Origin: a virus
Length of the DNA stretch: 64,000 bases
Direction: 5' to 3' (one strand)
IMG/VR virus record: IMGVR_UViG_3300035661_000023
Span: 33,346-97,345 of that record
The position numbers and the translations under genes were made by a program. The notes beneath the pieces are model-generated. The model saw only the letters and a program-made list of their open reading frames with translations, had not been told where the DNA came from and ran no database searches. Below are positions 41,137-49,008 of the stretch, in pieces (position 1 is the first letter of the stretch; every line of letters begins with the position of its first letter).

Positions 41137-41659
41137 TTAAAATTTTCTCCAATTTTGTCAGTGTATCTGCTGCAGCCACGTGATGGACGATATGACCTCC
41201 ATGCTTAGCAAAATTTTCAACCACTGCTAATGTGTCATCGATAAGAATATCATAACAGTTCTTATCGATGACATCTGCTTTCTTATATCCATTCTGCGTA
41301 ATATGAGCAGTAAGATGATCAAGTTCACGATGCTTCAGCCAAAGCAATTTCTGTGGCTTCACATCATTATAACGTGCCTTACCACCAGCAGAAGTACAGA
41401 TTTCTAGTTTGTCAATCCTACCAGAATTCAGAAGATGAAAAAGATAGTTGATCAACTCTATGGCATCGGGCATTAATGGAGCATCAACGAAAGCTTGAGC
41501 ATCGACAAATTTGTTCCAATTAGCTTCCTTTTCTGGGGTAGCAGTTTGCCCTGGGACATAAACTTGGTGTGGTGTAACACCAATAATCTTTTTATACTGT
41601 GCGACAAAATCTACCAAGACACCATCCATGTCACACAGGACCCTAATTTGTTTTTTCAT
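41117..41659 (-). CDS. 5'(3')-deoxyribonucleotidase-like HAD phosphatase
   Basis: 180 residues. HAD motif I CDMDGVLVDF with both Asp, motif II Thr/Ser region LEICTSAGG, motif III/IV with DILIDDTLAVVENF. Dephosphorylates deoxynucleotides. Fits the nucleotide-metabolism setting and overlaps MazG by ATGA. Confidence 0.82.
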   Translation of the reverse strand: MKKQIRVLCDMDGVLVDFVAQYKKIIGVTPHQVYVPGQTATPEKEANWNKFVDAQAFVDAPLMPDAIELINYLFHLLNSGRIDKLEICTSAGGKARYNDVKPQKLLWLKHRELDHLTAHITQNGYKKADVIDKNCYDILIDDTLAVVENFAKHGGHIVHHVAAADTLTKLEKILNELSGN

Positions 41660-41961
41660 TCAAAGTCTTCAACTGTAATATTTGACCATCTGCGAAGTTT
41701 GTCTTTCTTCCGCTTTGCCGACGCTGCCAGCCCTTCTTCAGTTAGGTATCCAGCGTTCGTCAACATATCAATGATGGCAAGTGCATCACCAATTTCTTCT
41801 TCAAGATGTGCAAGATTTGTAACATCTGGTTTCTCGGGGTGAGCAGAGTACAGACCAAAGCGGTTGATCTTAGAAATGACTTGAATGACTTCGGCTGCTT
41901 CTTCACTCAGAATATTGAACAGTTCTGATACTTGTTTTGGGTCCGGAATTCGTTTACTCAT
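41656..41961 (-). CDS. MazG-like nucleotide pyrophosphohydrolase
   Basis: 101 residues from ATG 41961. ILSEEAAEVIQVISK (E-E-x-x-E) and LEEEIGDALAIIDML (E-x-x-D) are the metal-binding helices of the all-alpha NTP-PPase fold. Likely cleans non-canonical dNTPs or lowers alarmones. Confidence 0.8.
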   Translation of the reverse strand: MSKRIPDPKQVSELFNILSEEAAEVIQVISKINRFGLYSAHPEKPDVTNLAHLEEEIGDALAIIDMLTNAGYLTEEGLAASAKRKKDKLRRWSNITVEDFE

Positions 41962-42049
41962 TATTTCTCTACACAAAATTAATATGTTTAGTTGTCATGT
42001 TGATGTCATAATACACACAATCTTTAGTCATGCATTATTTCATAATATT

Positions 42050-42460
42050 TCATTCCATAACGGATTCCGGGAAGTAACCAACTCGAACTAGCTCTTGCAA
42101 TGTAATATTCTCATAGAGTGTCGGCAGTGTCTGATCTTTCATATGCAGAAAAATTAGTGCTTCCTTCTTTGTCACATTCTCGAGTGCATCGATAAACATA
42201 ACTTCCCGCTTGAGGTCATGAAGATCCGGTCGACGCAGGGTGTCCAACTTCTTAAGAAATTGCCAAACGATGCCCTTGGTCTGGACATCAGACTCAATAT
42301 TGCATGGGGTATAAGGTGCAGGACCTTCTGGGAGAGGGAGACGATGAGTCTTAAGATATGCCGTCTCCATGAATTTCCGGAAATAGTTGTTTCCTGTGTG
42401 TTGATGAATCTTGTTGATATCGGAATTGATCTCGTCGAGAATAAAGTCTAATGTGTCCAT
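42050..42460 (-). CDS. Conserved T4-like hypothetical (DUF6433-like)
   Basis: 136 residues. Starts MDTLDFILDEINSDINKIHQ; C-terminus ITLQELVRVGYFPESVME. Family recalled from T4-like phages, function unknown. A ~70-nt gap 41977-42049 has only an A/T-rich repeat-like motif (CTAAAGATTGTGTGTATTA, echoed near 330-355). Confidence 0.6.
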   Translation of the reverse strand: MDTLDFILDEINSDINKIHQHTGNNYFRKFMETAYLKTHRLPLPEGPAPYTPCNIESDVQTKGIVWQFLKKLDTLRRPDLHDLKREVMFIDALENVTKKEALIFLHMKDQTLPTLYENITLQELVRVGYFPESVME

Positions 42461-42554
42461 ATTATGTTACCTTGTGTTTGCTCATAGCATTGATAATAGC
42501 CATGGAGAGTTCTTTGAATGACCAATAGTCATGAACTAATTTAATCTGCTTCGG

Positions 42555-43451
42555 TTATACTTTGAATTCATGCACGCGTTCCAGCAATTGTTTGGCTCGA
42601 ACTGACATCAAGAAGTTCATAATACCATTTAGATCTTTTGCCGGTTTGGAATTTTCATATGCCGAAATAATATCAGACTTTACATCTTCTGGGATACACC
42701 CTAGATCGATCAAAGTCTTGTTGCGGATGTATCTATCAGTCTCTTCTTTCGTAAGTCCTACACCAGCTTTAAATCGCTCTAGTACATTCTTAGTCACAGG
42801 CTTTGCCCGGGCATCATTGAACTCGGTGTTAGTAAACCAATCATCTGAGCATAGGACAGACGGAACACCATCCGATTTATCTCCGCGAATAATCTTATCA
42901 ATCAGGAAGTCTTTTTCTGGTGGAGCAACGAATTTTTTCTGCATAGGAGACCATTGCCGAACATATTTCCCCTGCTTCTGTTTCATGTCACCATCGGAAG
43001 AAATCAACAACACTGGCTCGATATCTTCAAACAGCCCATCCTGTGTAGTGTTATTTTCCAAACAGTAGTCAGTCAGCACTGACATAATATCATCACCCTC
43101 AGCTGCAGGGATCAAAATTACCTTCCATGGGAAATAGTCAATCAACTCTTGACGCATATCCGCCAAGTGAGTAAAGATTGCATTCCAATCAAGTTCAGAT
43201 TCCTCACGACCTTTTTTACGAGAAGCCTTATAGGCAGGGAAGTACTTTTTACGCCAGTACTCGCGGCCGTCACAAGCGATGACAATTTCACCATACTTTT
43301 TGCCATACTCGCGTTTATAAACCAAAAGAGAAGATAGAAGGGTATGGCGCAAGATACCCTTCATCTTCTCCGGATCGGCACCCTTTTTGAAATCATCGGC
43401 AAAAACAAAAACACTTGCCAACAGTACCTGAGAGTAGTCTACAATAATCAA
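42555..43451 (-). CDS. rnh: RNase H / 5'-3' exonuclease (T4 Rnh-like, FEN family)
   Basis: 298 residues, no TAG. FEN-family signatures: N-terminal MIIVDYSQV Asp, IVIACDGREYWRKKYFPAYK, AAEGDDIMSVLTDY and LISSDGDMKQKQGKYVRQW with conserved acids, then GDKSDGVPSV of the helix-3-turn region. Removes RNA primers at the lagging strand. The 42461-42554 gap downstream may hold a short protein without a standard start. Confidence 0.9.
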   Translation of the reverse strand: MIIVDYSQVLLASVFVFADDFKKGADPEKMKGILRHTLLSSLLVYKREYGKKYGEIVIACDGREYWRKKYFPAYKASRKKGREESELDWNAIFTHLADMRQELIDYFPWKVILIPAAEGDDIMSVLTDYCLENNTTQDGLFEDIEPVLLISSDGDMKQKQGKYVRQWSPMQKKFVAPPEKDFLIDKIIRGDKSDGVPSVLCSDDWFTNTEFNDARAKPVTKNVLERFKAGVGLTKEETDRYIRNKTLIDLGCIPEDVKSDIISAYENSKPAKDLNGIMNFLMSVRAKQLLERVHEFKV

Positions 43452-43460
43452 GACAGTTCC

Positions 43461-44105
43461 TTAAAATTTCAAAACGAAGTCAATGGTATCACCGGACAGG
43501 GTGGTTGGTGTACGATCAGTTTTATTACCAGAGTCAATGAATGTCATGACTTCAGACTTTGACATGTCCTTCAATGACAACAGATCATCATTCTTTGACA
43601 TGCGTACTTGATAAATCTCATCTGCGATAACTTTATTTCCGGTAACTTTTACATTACCATCAAACACACGAACAGCTTTATACTTGTCGCAGATGGCAAA
43701 TACTGTAGTAAAAGATTCTGTCACTTTTACTACAACATCTTTAACACGAATCACACCGTCCCTAGAACCAAGAGCTTTACGAGTCTTGGTTGGAACTTTC
43801 TCCATAATTGTGTGATACATCGTCAGCATTTCGCGCTGTTGTGCTTTTGTCAGATTTGAATAACCTTCAATCAGCTGTTCATCTGCATCGATGACAACCA
43901 ATTCCAACTCATCCACTTTACGTTGGATTTTTGTTTGGATAGAAATCATGTCAGCACCCCGAAGATGTGACTGAGAAATCATTTGTTCCATGTTGACCTT
44001 AGCACCTTTGGTGCAGAAGTCATCAATAGCACCATCAAAGGCTGATAGGAATTTTGCAGCAGCTGGGGAGAGTGTAGTCACATCAGTAGTCATGATAAAG
44101 TTCAT
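43461..44105 (-). CDS. Hypothetical early protein
   Basis: 214 residues from ATG 44105 (44093 also possible). Helical N-terminal half (SIQTKIQRKVDELELVVIDA) and a mixed C-terminal half (GVIRVKDVVVKVTESFTTVF, DGNVKVTGNKVIADEIYQVR). Not recognised. Promoter immediately upstream, RNase H directly downstream. Confidence 0.7.
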   Translation of the reverse strand: MNFIMTTDVTTLSPAAAKFLSAFDGAIDDFCTKGAKVNMEQMISQSHLRGADMISIQTKIQRKVDELELVVIDADEQLIEGYSNLTKAQQREMLTMYHTIMEKVPTKTRKALGSRDGVIRVKDVVVKVTESFTTVFAICDKYKAVRVFDGNVKVTGNKVIADEIYQVRMSKNDDLLSLKDMSKSEVMTFIDSGNKTDRTPTTLSGDTIDFVLKF

Positions 44106-44132
44106 TGAATGAGAAGTATTGCCGATGAATGT

Positions 44133-44159
44133 ATTATACAACAAGTTTCAATTAAAGTC
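44133..44159 (-). promoter_or_regulatory. Middle-type promoter
   Basis: ACTTTAATTG, 10 nt, TATAAT. It overlaps the end of the small upstream gene. Confidence 0.65.
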
Positions 44160-44315
44160 GAACTCTTTTTCATTAGCCATTGAAATAAGTTCTGTGTACA
44201 TGCTCATCAAGAAAGAACGATCAACCCATTCTTCTTGGGAGAGGTGCCTAGGTCTGGCACCATGAACATCTTTGTACAATTCCCACACTGCAACTTGCAG
44301 ATCATCAGTAGTCAT
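44148..44315 (-). CDS. Small conserved protein
   Basis: 55 residues (start at 44327 also possible). ELYKDVHGARPRHLSQEEWV recalls a recurrent small phage family with a YKDVHGxRPR core. Function unknown. Confidence 0.65.
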   Translation of the reverse strand: MTTDDLQVAVWELYKDVHGARPRHLSQEEWVDRSFLMSMYTELISMANEKEFDFN

Positions 44316-44328
44316 AGAACCACACATG

Positions 44329-44550
44329 TCAGATTGACTTCAAAATGCCAAGCACATAAACTATGAGTAAGCCGGAATTTACTACAATGAGTGAATTCTC
44401 TTTGATCCGAACTGCAAAAATTAGCCAGAGTATAGAACCGAGATTGAATGCAATCACATTCCATGGGTAGTAATTCAAACTAGTAAGGACTGCACCGAGA
44501 ATTGTCACTACCGTGGCAGACCACTTGAGAAAATCATTCATTTTGTTCAT
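44329..44550 (-). CDS. Small multi-pass membrane protein
   Basis: 73 residues from ATG 44550. Three hydrophobic segments (WSATVVTILGAVLTSL, NVIAFNLGSILWLIFAV, IVVNSGLLIVYVLGIL). The promoter at 44569 rules out the longer start. Confidence 0.6.
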   Translation of the reverse strand: MNKMNDFLKWSATVVTILGAVLTSLNYYPWNVIAFNLGSILWLIFAVRIKENSLIVVNSGLLIVYVLGILKSI

Positions 44551-44568
44551 TGTGTAGCCTTTAGATGT

Positions 44569-44595
44569 ATTATACATCAAGAACAAATAAAAGCT
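44569..44595 (-). promoter_or_regulatory. Middle-type promoter
   Basis: GCTTTTATTT, 10 nt, TATAAT. Confidence 0.75.
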
Positions 44596-44837
44596 CATAT
44601 CATATGCCGAAATTTGTTGAGAAGAAAACATTTGACATCGTACATGCTCTTGAACCTATCCCTCCCGATTCTAATAAAGCTAGGGCTGTAGATATCAATA
44701 TTGAGATCGGCATCAGTTAGGTGAAATGTGCGCACCAAACCTTTGACTGTCTTCTCTGAATTATAAACAAAAGGTACCCCGATACAGAACAATGTATCTT
44801 GCATCTCGTGCTTAAGTTCTGGTGGATTGTAACTCAT
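44595..44837 (-). CDS. Hypothetical protein
   Basis: 80 residues. Contains LTDADLNIDIYSPSFIRIGR. Overlaps the next gene by 26 nt. Not recognised. Confidence 0.5.
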   Translation of the reverse strand: MSYNPPELKHEMQDTLFCIGVPFVYNSEKTVKGLVRTFHLTDADLNIDIYSPSFIRIGRDRFKSMYDVKCFLLNKFRHMI

Positions 44838-45159
44838 GATATCGCTTGAAGAAAGTCAGCTGAATTGTGTAACGACCGCTTGAGTGACCGAAGAATGAAT
44901 AGCCCTCTGCTTCTGGGAATTCAACCCACGTGTCAAGATCTGGATCAACACTATCATCAAGATGAAGACTGTACTCGTTTGCATTAATGAGTACAGAATT
45001 ACCACTTGATATATTGACAGAACAATACTTTGATTGCAAGTCAACTTCGATTAGAATTACTTGATCGGTCTTATATACAACCCAAGCAGAGTTGATAACA
45101 GGTGCACCTGGTTGTATGATCTTAATTTCGGTTTCATGATAATCGGTGATATCACTCAT
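44812..45159 (-). CDS. Hypothetical protein
   Basis: 115 residues, beta-rich (INSAWVVYKTDQVILIEVDL; EGYSFFGHSSGRYTIQLTF). Not recognised. ATGA overlap with the upstream gene. Confidence 0.55.
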   Translation of the reverse strand: MSDITDYHETEIKIIQPGAPVINSAWVVYKTDQVILIEVDLQSKYCSVNISSGNSVLINANEYSLHLDDSVDPDLDTWVEFPEAEGYSFFGHSSGRYTIQLTFFKRYHELQSTRT

Positions 45160-45368
45160 TTTACTTCTTTCAAAAATTCCATACCTATGATGACATCATC
45201 AATAGCTTCTTCCAGAACAGAAGAAATAGATCGTTTCAGTATGTTAGTCATGCCAAAGCCATAAACAACCTCAGCTATGTACAAACATCTATTATTTTGC
45301 TTGATGAGTTTAGTAAAAAGCTTGATGTACTTGTAGTCATCAGAGGTAATATTTTCAATTTTGATCAT
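45156..45368 (-). CDS. Hypothetical protein
   Basis: 70 residues from ATG 45368 (MIKIENITSDDYKYIKLF). Helical. The promoter at 45375 implies this start with a very short leader. Confidence 0.55.
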   Translation of the reverse strand: MIKIENITSDDYKYIKLFTKLIKQNNRCLYIAEVVYGFGMTNILKRSISSVLEEAIDDVIIGMEFLKEVK

Positions 45369-45374
45369 GATGGT

Positions 45375-45401
45375 ATTATACCACAAGTCTGAATTTAAGC
45401 T
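45375..45401 (-). promoter_or_regulatory. Middle-type promoter
   Basis: GCTTAAATTC, 10 nt, TATAAT with extended TGG. Confidence 0.65.
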
Positions 45402-45532
45402 CTTCCTTTCATGAGGGTATTTTCAACTATTTTCTATCACTTTCAAAAAAGTTTTTCATATGATTAAAAATTGTGTATTTTTCTCGCTCAAATGTATAAA
45501 TAAGAAAGTGATATGATAGTAACACTTCTCTG

Positions 45533-45829
45533 TCACTTTAGACCAAGTCCTAGTCTCGTGTTAAAGTAGGGATACAGTTTAACTTTCTTAGTTTCGACGT
45601 TCTGGTTGTAGAAATACATTAAAAACATAGAGTGACACTCTTTCGATGAATAGAAACTAAGCCCACCTGGGTATGAAGCACAAGCAGCAGGTTTCTTTAG
45701 TCTCCTACTAGAGAATATAAACGGCTCCCTATAAGGGTCAAAACAATAACAGTTAAAGCTACACGTCGATAGTAGTTGTGGATCTGTTCCCTCTGATGAG
45801 GGATGAAAATCAGCCGATAATTGGGTCAC
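45533..45829 (-). CDS. Uncertain ORF beside the non-coding region
   Basis: 98 residues with no TAG. Cys/Tyr-rich middle (CSFNCYCFDPYREPF), not recognised, and no clear Shine-Dalgarno. It could be a genuine early gene driven from the repeat-arm promoter or non-coding sequence with a chance frame. The gap 45402-45532 is A/T rich without genes. Confidence 0.35.
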   Translation of the reverse strand: MTQLSADFHPSSEGTDPQLLSTCSFNCYCFDPYREPFIFSSRRLKKPAACASYPGGLSFYSSKECHSMFLMYFYNQNVETKKVKLYPYFNTRLGLGLK

Positions 45830-45873
45830 TATAGGGATGCGCGATTAGTACACAAAGTATGGAAAACCGCAAA

Positions 45874-45940
45874 AAGTTCTTCTAGAACTGAAGTAAGGTC
45901 AAAGAGTAGTTCATTTTAATTACTCCATATTTGACCTTAC
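45874..45940. other. Two adjacent hairpins in non-coding region
   Basis: AGTTCTTCTAGAACT (45874-45888) is followed by a long imperfect stem: AGTAAGGTCAAA (45891-45902) pairs with TTTGACCTTACT (45929-45940), with inner GAGTA/TACTC pairing. The region 45830-46566 has no credible gene. Confidence 0.7.
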
Positions 45941-46117
45941 TGCTTGTGCTATGGTTAAATCACTTTAGGAATTGTTCGAGCTCTGGGGTTTGTAGCCAGG
46001 GTGGTTTTCTCACTTTTCCTGATGGCAGTATGAATTTCATCAACAAGATGGGACTTTATGTCATACTCCACTAATATCTAATCCTACTGAAATACCTTGG
46101 CCAAGGTGAAACCGCAA

Positions 46118-46206
46118 TGTCTACTGGTGGTCTAGTTCTCTTTTAGATTCCAACCATCATAATCTTCTGGAGCACAGACCAGAATTGATAGTTTGCATCA
46201 GAACCG
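46118..46206 (-). pseudogene. Decayed partial copy of the gene at 47086-47868
   Basis: About 75 nt match 47281-47347 with scattered substitutions and a 1-nt deletion (accag versus acccag), in the same orientation. The translation of the intact gene here is NYQFWVSAPEDFDGWNLK. No open frame remains. A remnant of a duplication. Confidence 0.75.
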
Positions 46207-46263
46207 TTTCATCATACATTACAACCGAGCGGTGGGGGCAACTAAGATTATCCTTTTAATATG

Positions 46264-46292
46264 ATTGTATATTGACTTGGAAGTATGTAAAC
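46264..46292 (-). promoter_or_regulatory. Early-type promoter in arm 2
   Basis: Minus strand GTTTAC, 17 nt, TACAAT, the same spacing as in arm 1. The transcript would start with the 59-nt conserved block and run leftward toward 45829. Confidence 0.55.
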
Positions 46293-46409
46293 ACCGTGAA
46301 GAGAAATCCGGTGTACAAATTTTTTAATCGGTACTGTGTTACTGATAAATTTTGTTAATCATACATCTTTTTGATATGGTAGAAAACCAGAAGAATTGTT
46401 TAGAACTGT

Positions 46410-46462
46410 AAAAACGATGAAAAAAGTGTATATAGATCAATCACTTAGCTGTGTGTTTTTAC
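46410..46462. repeat. 53-bp core, direct copy of 4650-4702
   Basis: Here the core is bounded by a perfect 8-bp inverted repeat (GTAAAAAC at its left edge, GTTTTTAC at its right edge). One mismatch with the other copy. Confidence 0.85.
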
Positions 46463-46541
46463 GGGGATGATGGTATCCCTTACCTTTTTTGCTGAAAAAC
46501 GATAGATCTTGTGTTTTCGTTGGAATATACAAGATCTAACT

Positions 46542-46563
46542 AAAAACCCCTCCGAAGAGGGGT
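46542..46563 (-). terminator. Rho-independent terminator after MazG gene
   Basis: Minus strand AACCCCTCTTCGGAGGGGTTTTTA: 8-bp stem, TTCG loop, T run. Ends the operon arriving from the right. Confidence 0.9.
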
Positions 46564-46568
46564 TATCA

Positions 46569-47057
46569 TCAAAGTTGGTTTCTGATGTATGGAGAAAGTA
46601 TTACCGCTTTAAAGCCAGGTGGTTTAGCAATTTTACCGTTCTCATCTTTCAAAACGATTCGCTGCTTATGTCGGAATGGGAATTTCCAAGACCAAGTAAC
46701 CTGCTCTGGAAATTTCGACAAGTTATTCTCTGCTACAGCATCACAAGCACCAATAATATCACCACCAACTGCGATGCCTTGACCAAGACCGACCACAGCA
46801 ATATCAACAGCTGCATCAAGCGCTTCTACTCGATCCATGCCTGCTACCAAGTGATCCATCTGACCCTTCTTGAAATCATTAGCATACGATTCAAGCGTGT
46901 TCTTTAGGTCATCAAGTTCACGAGCATTGTATGACTCAATAAGTTCAGCAACTTCTTCCAGAATCAAACCTGTGTACATTGCTGCTTTACGCGTATCCAA
47001 AACTTCACATGTTCCTGCTATAGCATTGAACTCTTTTACTTTTTCTACAAAATCCAT
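46569..47057 (-). CDS. MazG-like pyrophosphohydrolase (HisE/MazG fold)
   Basis: 162 residues. Helix 1 metal site TGLILEEVAELIESY and helix 2 LDAAVDIAVVGLG are the all-alpha NTP-PPase signatures. The C-terminal extension (FPEQVTWSWKFPFRHKQRIV) is unusual. Likely dNTP pool cleaning. Confidence 0.8.
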   Translation of the reverse strand: MDFVEKVKEFNAIAGTCEVLDTRKAAMYTGLILEEVAELIESYNARELDDLKNTLESYANDFKKGQMDHLVAGMDRVEALDAAVDIAVVGLGQGIAVGGDIIGACDAVAENNLSKFPEQVTWSWKFPFRHKQRIVLKDENGKIAKPPGFKAVILSPYIRNQL

Positions 47058-47085
47058 AATATACCTCAAATTTTAAATTGATAAC

Positions 47086-47868
47086 TCAACGTAGTGACCA
47101 ACCCACAGATGCTACCATAGACTTAGACCATTCTGGAATCGTCAGTGGTATCTTAGCACCAAAATACATTCTGCGGTATTTCCCAAAGAATGAAGTTTCA
47201 TATGCAAAAATAGAAACAACAGGCTTCCCATCCAATCCGTTGACAGATCTAATCACCCATGTAGTACGTGCCGGGTTCATTTTCAGATTCCAGCCATCAA
47301 AATCTTCTGGAGCACTGACCCAGAATTGATAGTTTGCATCAGGACCGGTGCCTCTTACAACATCAATTCCCATTCTTTCTGTCAGAGCAGATGCTCTATT
47401 TCTCAGGCCTAACCAAACCCATCTAGCATAGAATGAACGTGGGTGATGCCCCTTCGCCCAATAGCACAGAGAAATTGCATGCTCATCATTCTTGTCTAGA
47501 GAGATTGGAATCAAATCATTATTGTCCCCTCTTTGATCTCCATTGATGGAAGCATCATTGCCCCAAATAGAATCGAAGAATGCCAACTTTTCTGCTTCCC
47601 ACTTTGTGAAGATCAGAATGAAAGGTACCACAATCGGTGACATCAGATCAATAGGGATTGTGATAATAGCATTGAAGGAAGCCGCCCAGAATTGTTTTCG
47701 GGCGGCTTCCTTGATGTAATCCGGTACTGGAGTCTAATTTAGAATTTCCAACACACGGAACGGAAGATGTGCATATACCAACAAACACAGGAATGCAACA
47801 ATAAGAACTACCACTGCAGCACCTGCAACTTGTAGTTCTAGAGGCAGAGAAGATAGAAAATAGAACAT
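47086..47868 (-). CDS. DUF7338-like membrane-associated protein
   Basis: 260 residues with one TAG (about 47755). N-terminal hydrophobic segment (LQVAGAAVVVLIVAFLCLLV), an interior segment (MSPIVVPFILIF), and the conserved core SFYARWVWLGLRNRASALTE. The late-type octamer at 47890 lies 22 nt upstream. A decayed copy of part of it sits at 46118-46206. Function unknown. Confidence 0.7.
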
Positions 47869-47889
47869 CGGGATTACTCCTTAAAGATC

Positions 47890-47897
47890 TATTTAAC
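47890..47897 (-). promoter_or_regulatory. Late promoter, GTTAAATA
   Basis: 22 nt upstream of the 47868 start. Confidence 0.4.
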
Positions 47898-47899
47898 TA

Positions 47900-47998
47900 T
47901 CACATGTGTTCTATGTACATCTTATGAAGTTTCCACCCCAGCACAACAAGCACAACACCAAGAATGAACAACTAGAAACAAATCAACAATTCAGACAT
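47900..47998 (-). CDS. Small single-pass membrane protein
   Basis: 32 residues with one TAG; hydrophobic segment QLFILGVVLVVLGWKLH. ATG overlaps the upstream stop region. Unknown. Confidence 0.5.
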
Positions 47999-48206
47999 TG
48001 ATTCGATTCAGCTTTTTGGTGATGTGTTCCTAGATCATAGAATCAAACTCACCGGACTCGAATCTTTTTGCATACCACTGAAGTGCTACAAGAAGATTAC
48101 CAAGTTCTTGACATTCATACTTCTAGATATGTTCTGCCAGACTTTCCAGTTTGATTTTAGAAAATAAGGCAGTCTGCTGGATCATCTCTTCAGTCGGCAC
48201 TCTCAT
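47991..48206 (-). CDS. Small hypothetical protein
   Basis: 71 residues with two TAG codons (48123-48125 and one near 48033). MRVPTEEMIQQTALFSKIKL start, then ELGNLLVALQWYAKRFESGE. Overlaps the dsbA stop by 17 nt. Unknown. Confidence 0.6.
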
Positions 48207-48468
48207 CGTCATATTCATCCTTGATATCGAATACCTCCGCATATGTATTCTCGAATTGCTCATTGTCTTGTTTCTCTGTATGAAAACGTTGAGCATGATA
48301 AGTCTTACACATCTTGCGCAGAATCTTTTTATCCAATTCGTTGTCCTCTGCAACCTTAGCGATTGCTTCCTTGATGTAGTCTCGCTCTCCTTCCATTCGA
48401 GTCATTGCGCCGGAAACTTCACCAACTAGATCTTTGATTGCTTTCTTTGCGGGTTCAGATAGACTCAT
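48190..48468 (-). CDS. dsbA: DsbA-like double-stranded DNA-binding protein
   Basis: 92 residues. The pattern DYIKEAIAKVAEDNELDKKI followed by LRKMCKTYHAQRF and an acidic tail resembles T4 DsbA, a dsDNA-binding protein linked to late transcription. Similarity judged by eye. Confidence 0.7.
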   Translation of the reverse strand: MSLSEPAKKAIKDLVGEVSGAMTRMEGERDYIKEAIAKVAEDNELDKKILRKMCKTYHAQRFHTEKQDNEQFENTYAEVFDIKDEYDDESAD

Positions 48469-48731
48469 TATTCTGCTCCCTCGTTCACTTCAATAGTAGT
48501 AAAAATTTCGCCCATTTTGATTTTATTACCGTTTCGATCTTCGAAACTAAAACTTACTTCCGGAAGTTCAGACTCACAGAAAATAGATTCCAATGAGACT
48601 GCCAGATCTGCAGCAATCTCATACCAACCACTATTCCCCAGTCGGACATGTCGCAAGAGTGCAACCACCAACTTTGTCTCATCTTCGTTAAGAACTACAT
48701 TAACTGTAGAAACTTCATGTACTTGTGCCAT
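48468..48731 (-). CDS. Hypothetical protein
   Basis: 87 residues from ATG 48731. Contains LNEDETKLVVALLRHVRLGN and VSFSFEDRNGNKIKMGEIFT. Not recognised. Confidence 0.6.
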   Translation of the reverse strand: MAQVHEVSTVNVVLNEDETKLVVALLRHVRLGNSGWYEIAADLAVSLESIFCESELPEVSFSFEDRNGNKIKMGEIFTTIEVNEGAE

Positions 48732-48732
48732 A

Positions 48733-49008
48733 TTAACCTCCAAAAATTTCCATAGATTTCACACTTTCTGGACGAATAGATCGCCAGCCACATACCTGCA
48801 TATCAAACACTTTTACTGCCGGTGTTTCGTCAGTAATCTCATTATACACCTCATTTGAACCCTTCGGATGATTCTCATTGGGGATTACTTCCAGATTACG
48901 AGTTGCAACCATCTGACGGATAGAACCATCAAGTTTTTCAAATTCAATTTTCATAATATTTTTACTCAGTGTAGTTGCAAGTTCGGTTGCAGTGATGTTG
49001 ATAGTCAT
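48733..49008 (-). CDS. SH3-like (DUF2693/WYL_2-type) protein
   Basis: 91 residues. IMKIEFEKLDGSIRQMVATR and VKVFDMQVCGWRSIRPESV match the small Sm/SH3-like barrel proteins common in phages. Overlaps dCMP deaminase by ATGA. Exact role unknown. Confidence 0.65.
   Translation of the reverse strand: MTINITATELATTLSKNIMKIEFEKLDGSIRQMVATRNLEVIPNENHPKGSNEVYNEITDETPAVKVFDMQVCGWRSIRPESVKSMEIFGG

Larger units (their letters stand above)
46217..46500. repeat. Inverted-repeat arm 2 (partner at 4617-4860)
   Basis: Contains the exact 59-nt reverse complement of 4799-4857, then after a divergent stretch the inverted arm pieces TTGTTTAGAACTGT and GGTATCCCTTACCTTTTT around a core that is not inverted. Confidence 0.85.

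Noticed and set aside
45495-45502. Plus-strand exact TATAAATA late promoter
   Set aside because: No plus-strand gene follows and the region is very A/T rich, so a chance match is likely.
46410-46462. Treating the 53-bp core as an insertion sequence
   Set aside because: It is too short, has no transposase, and no target-site duplication is visible.
47681-47711. Strong hairpin GAAGCCGCCC/GGGCGGCTTC that looks like a terminator
   Set aside because: It lies inside the read-through coding frame of the 47086-47868 gene (KEAARK-x-FWAAS region) and lacks a proper T run.
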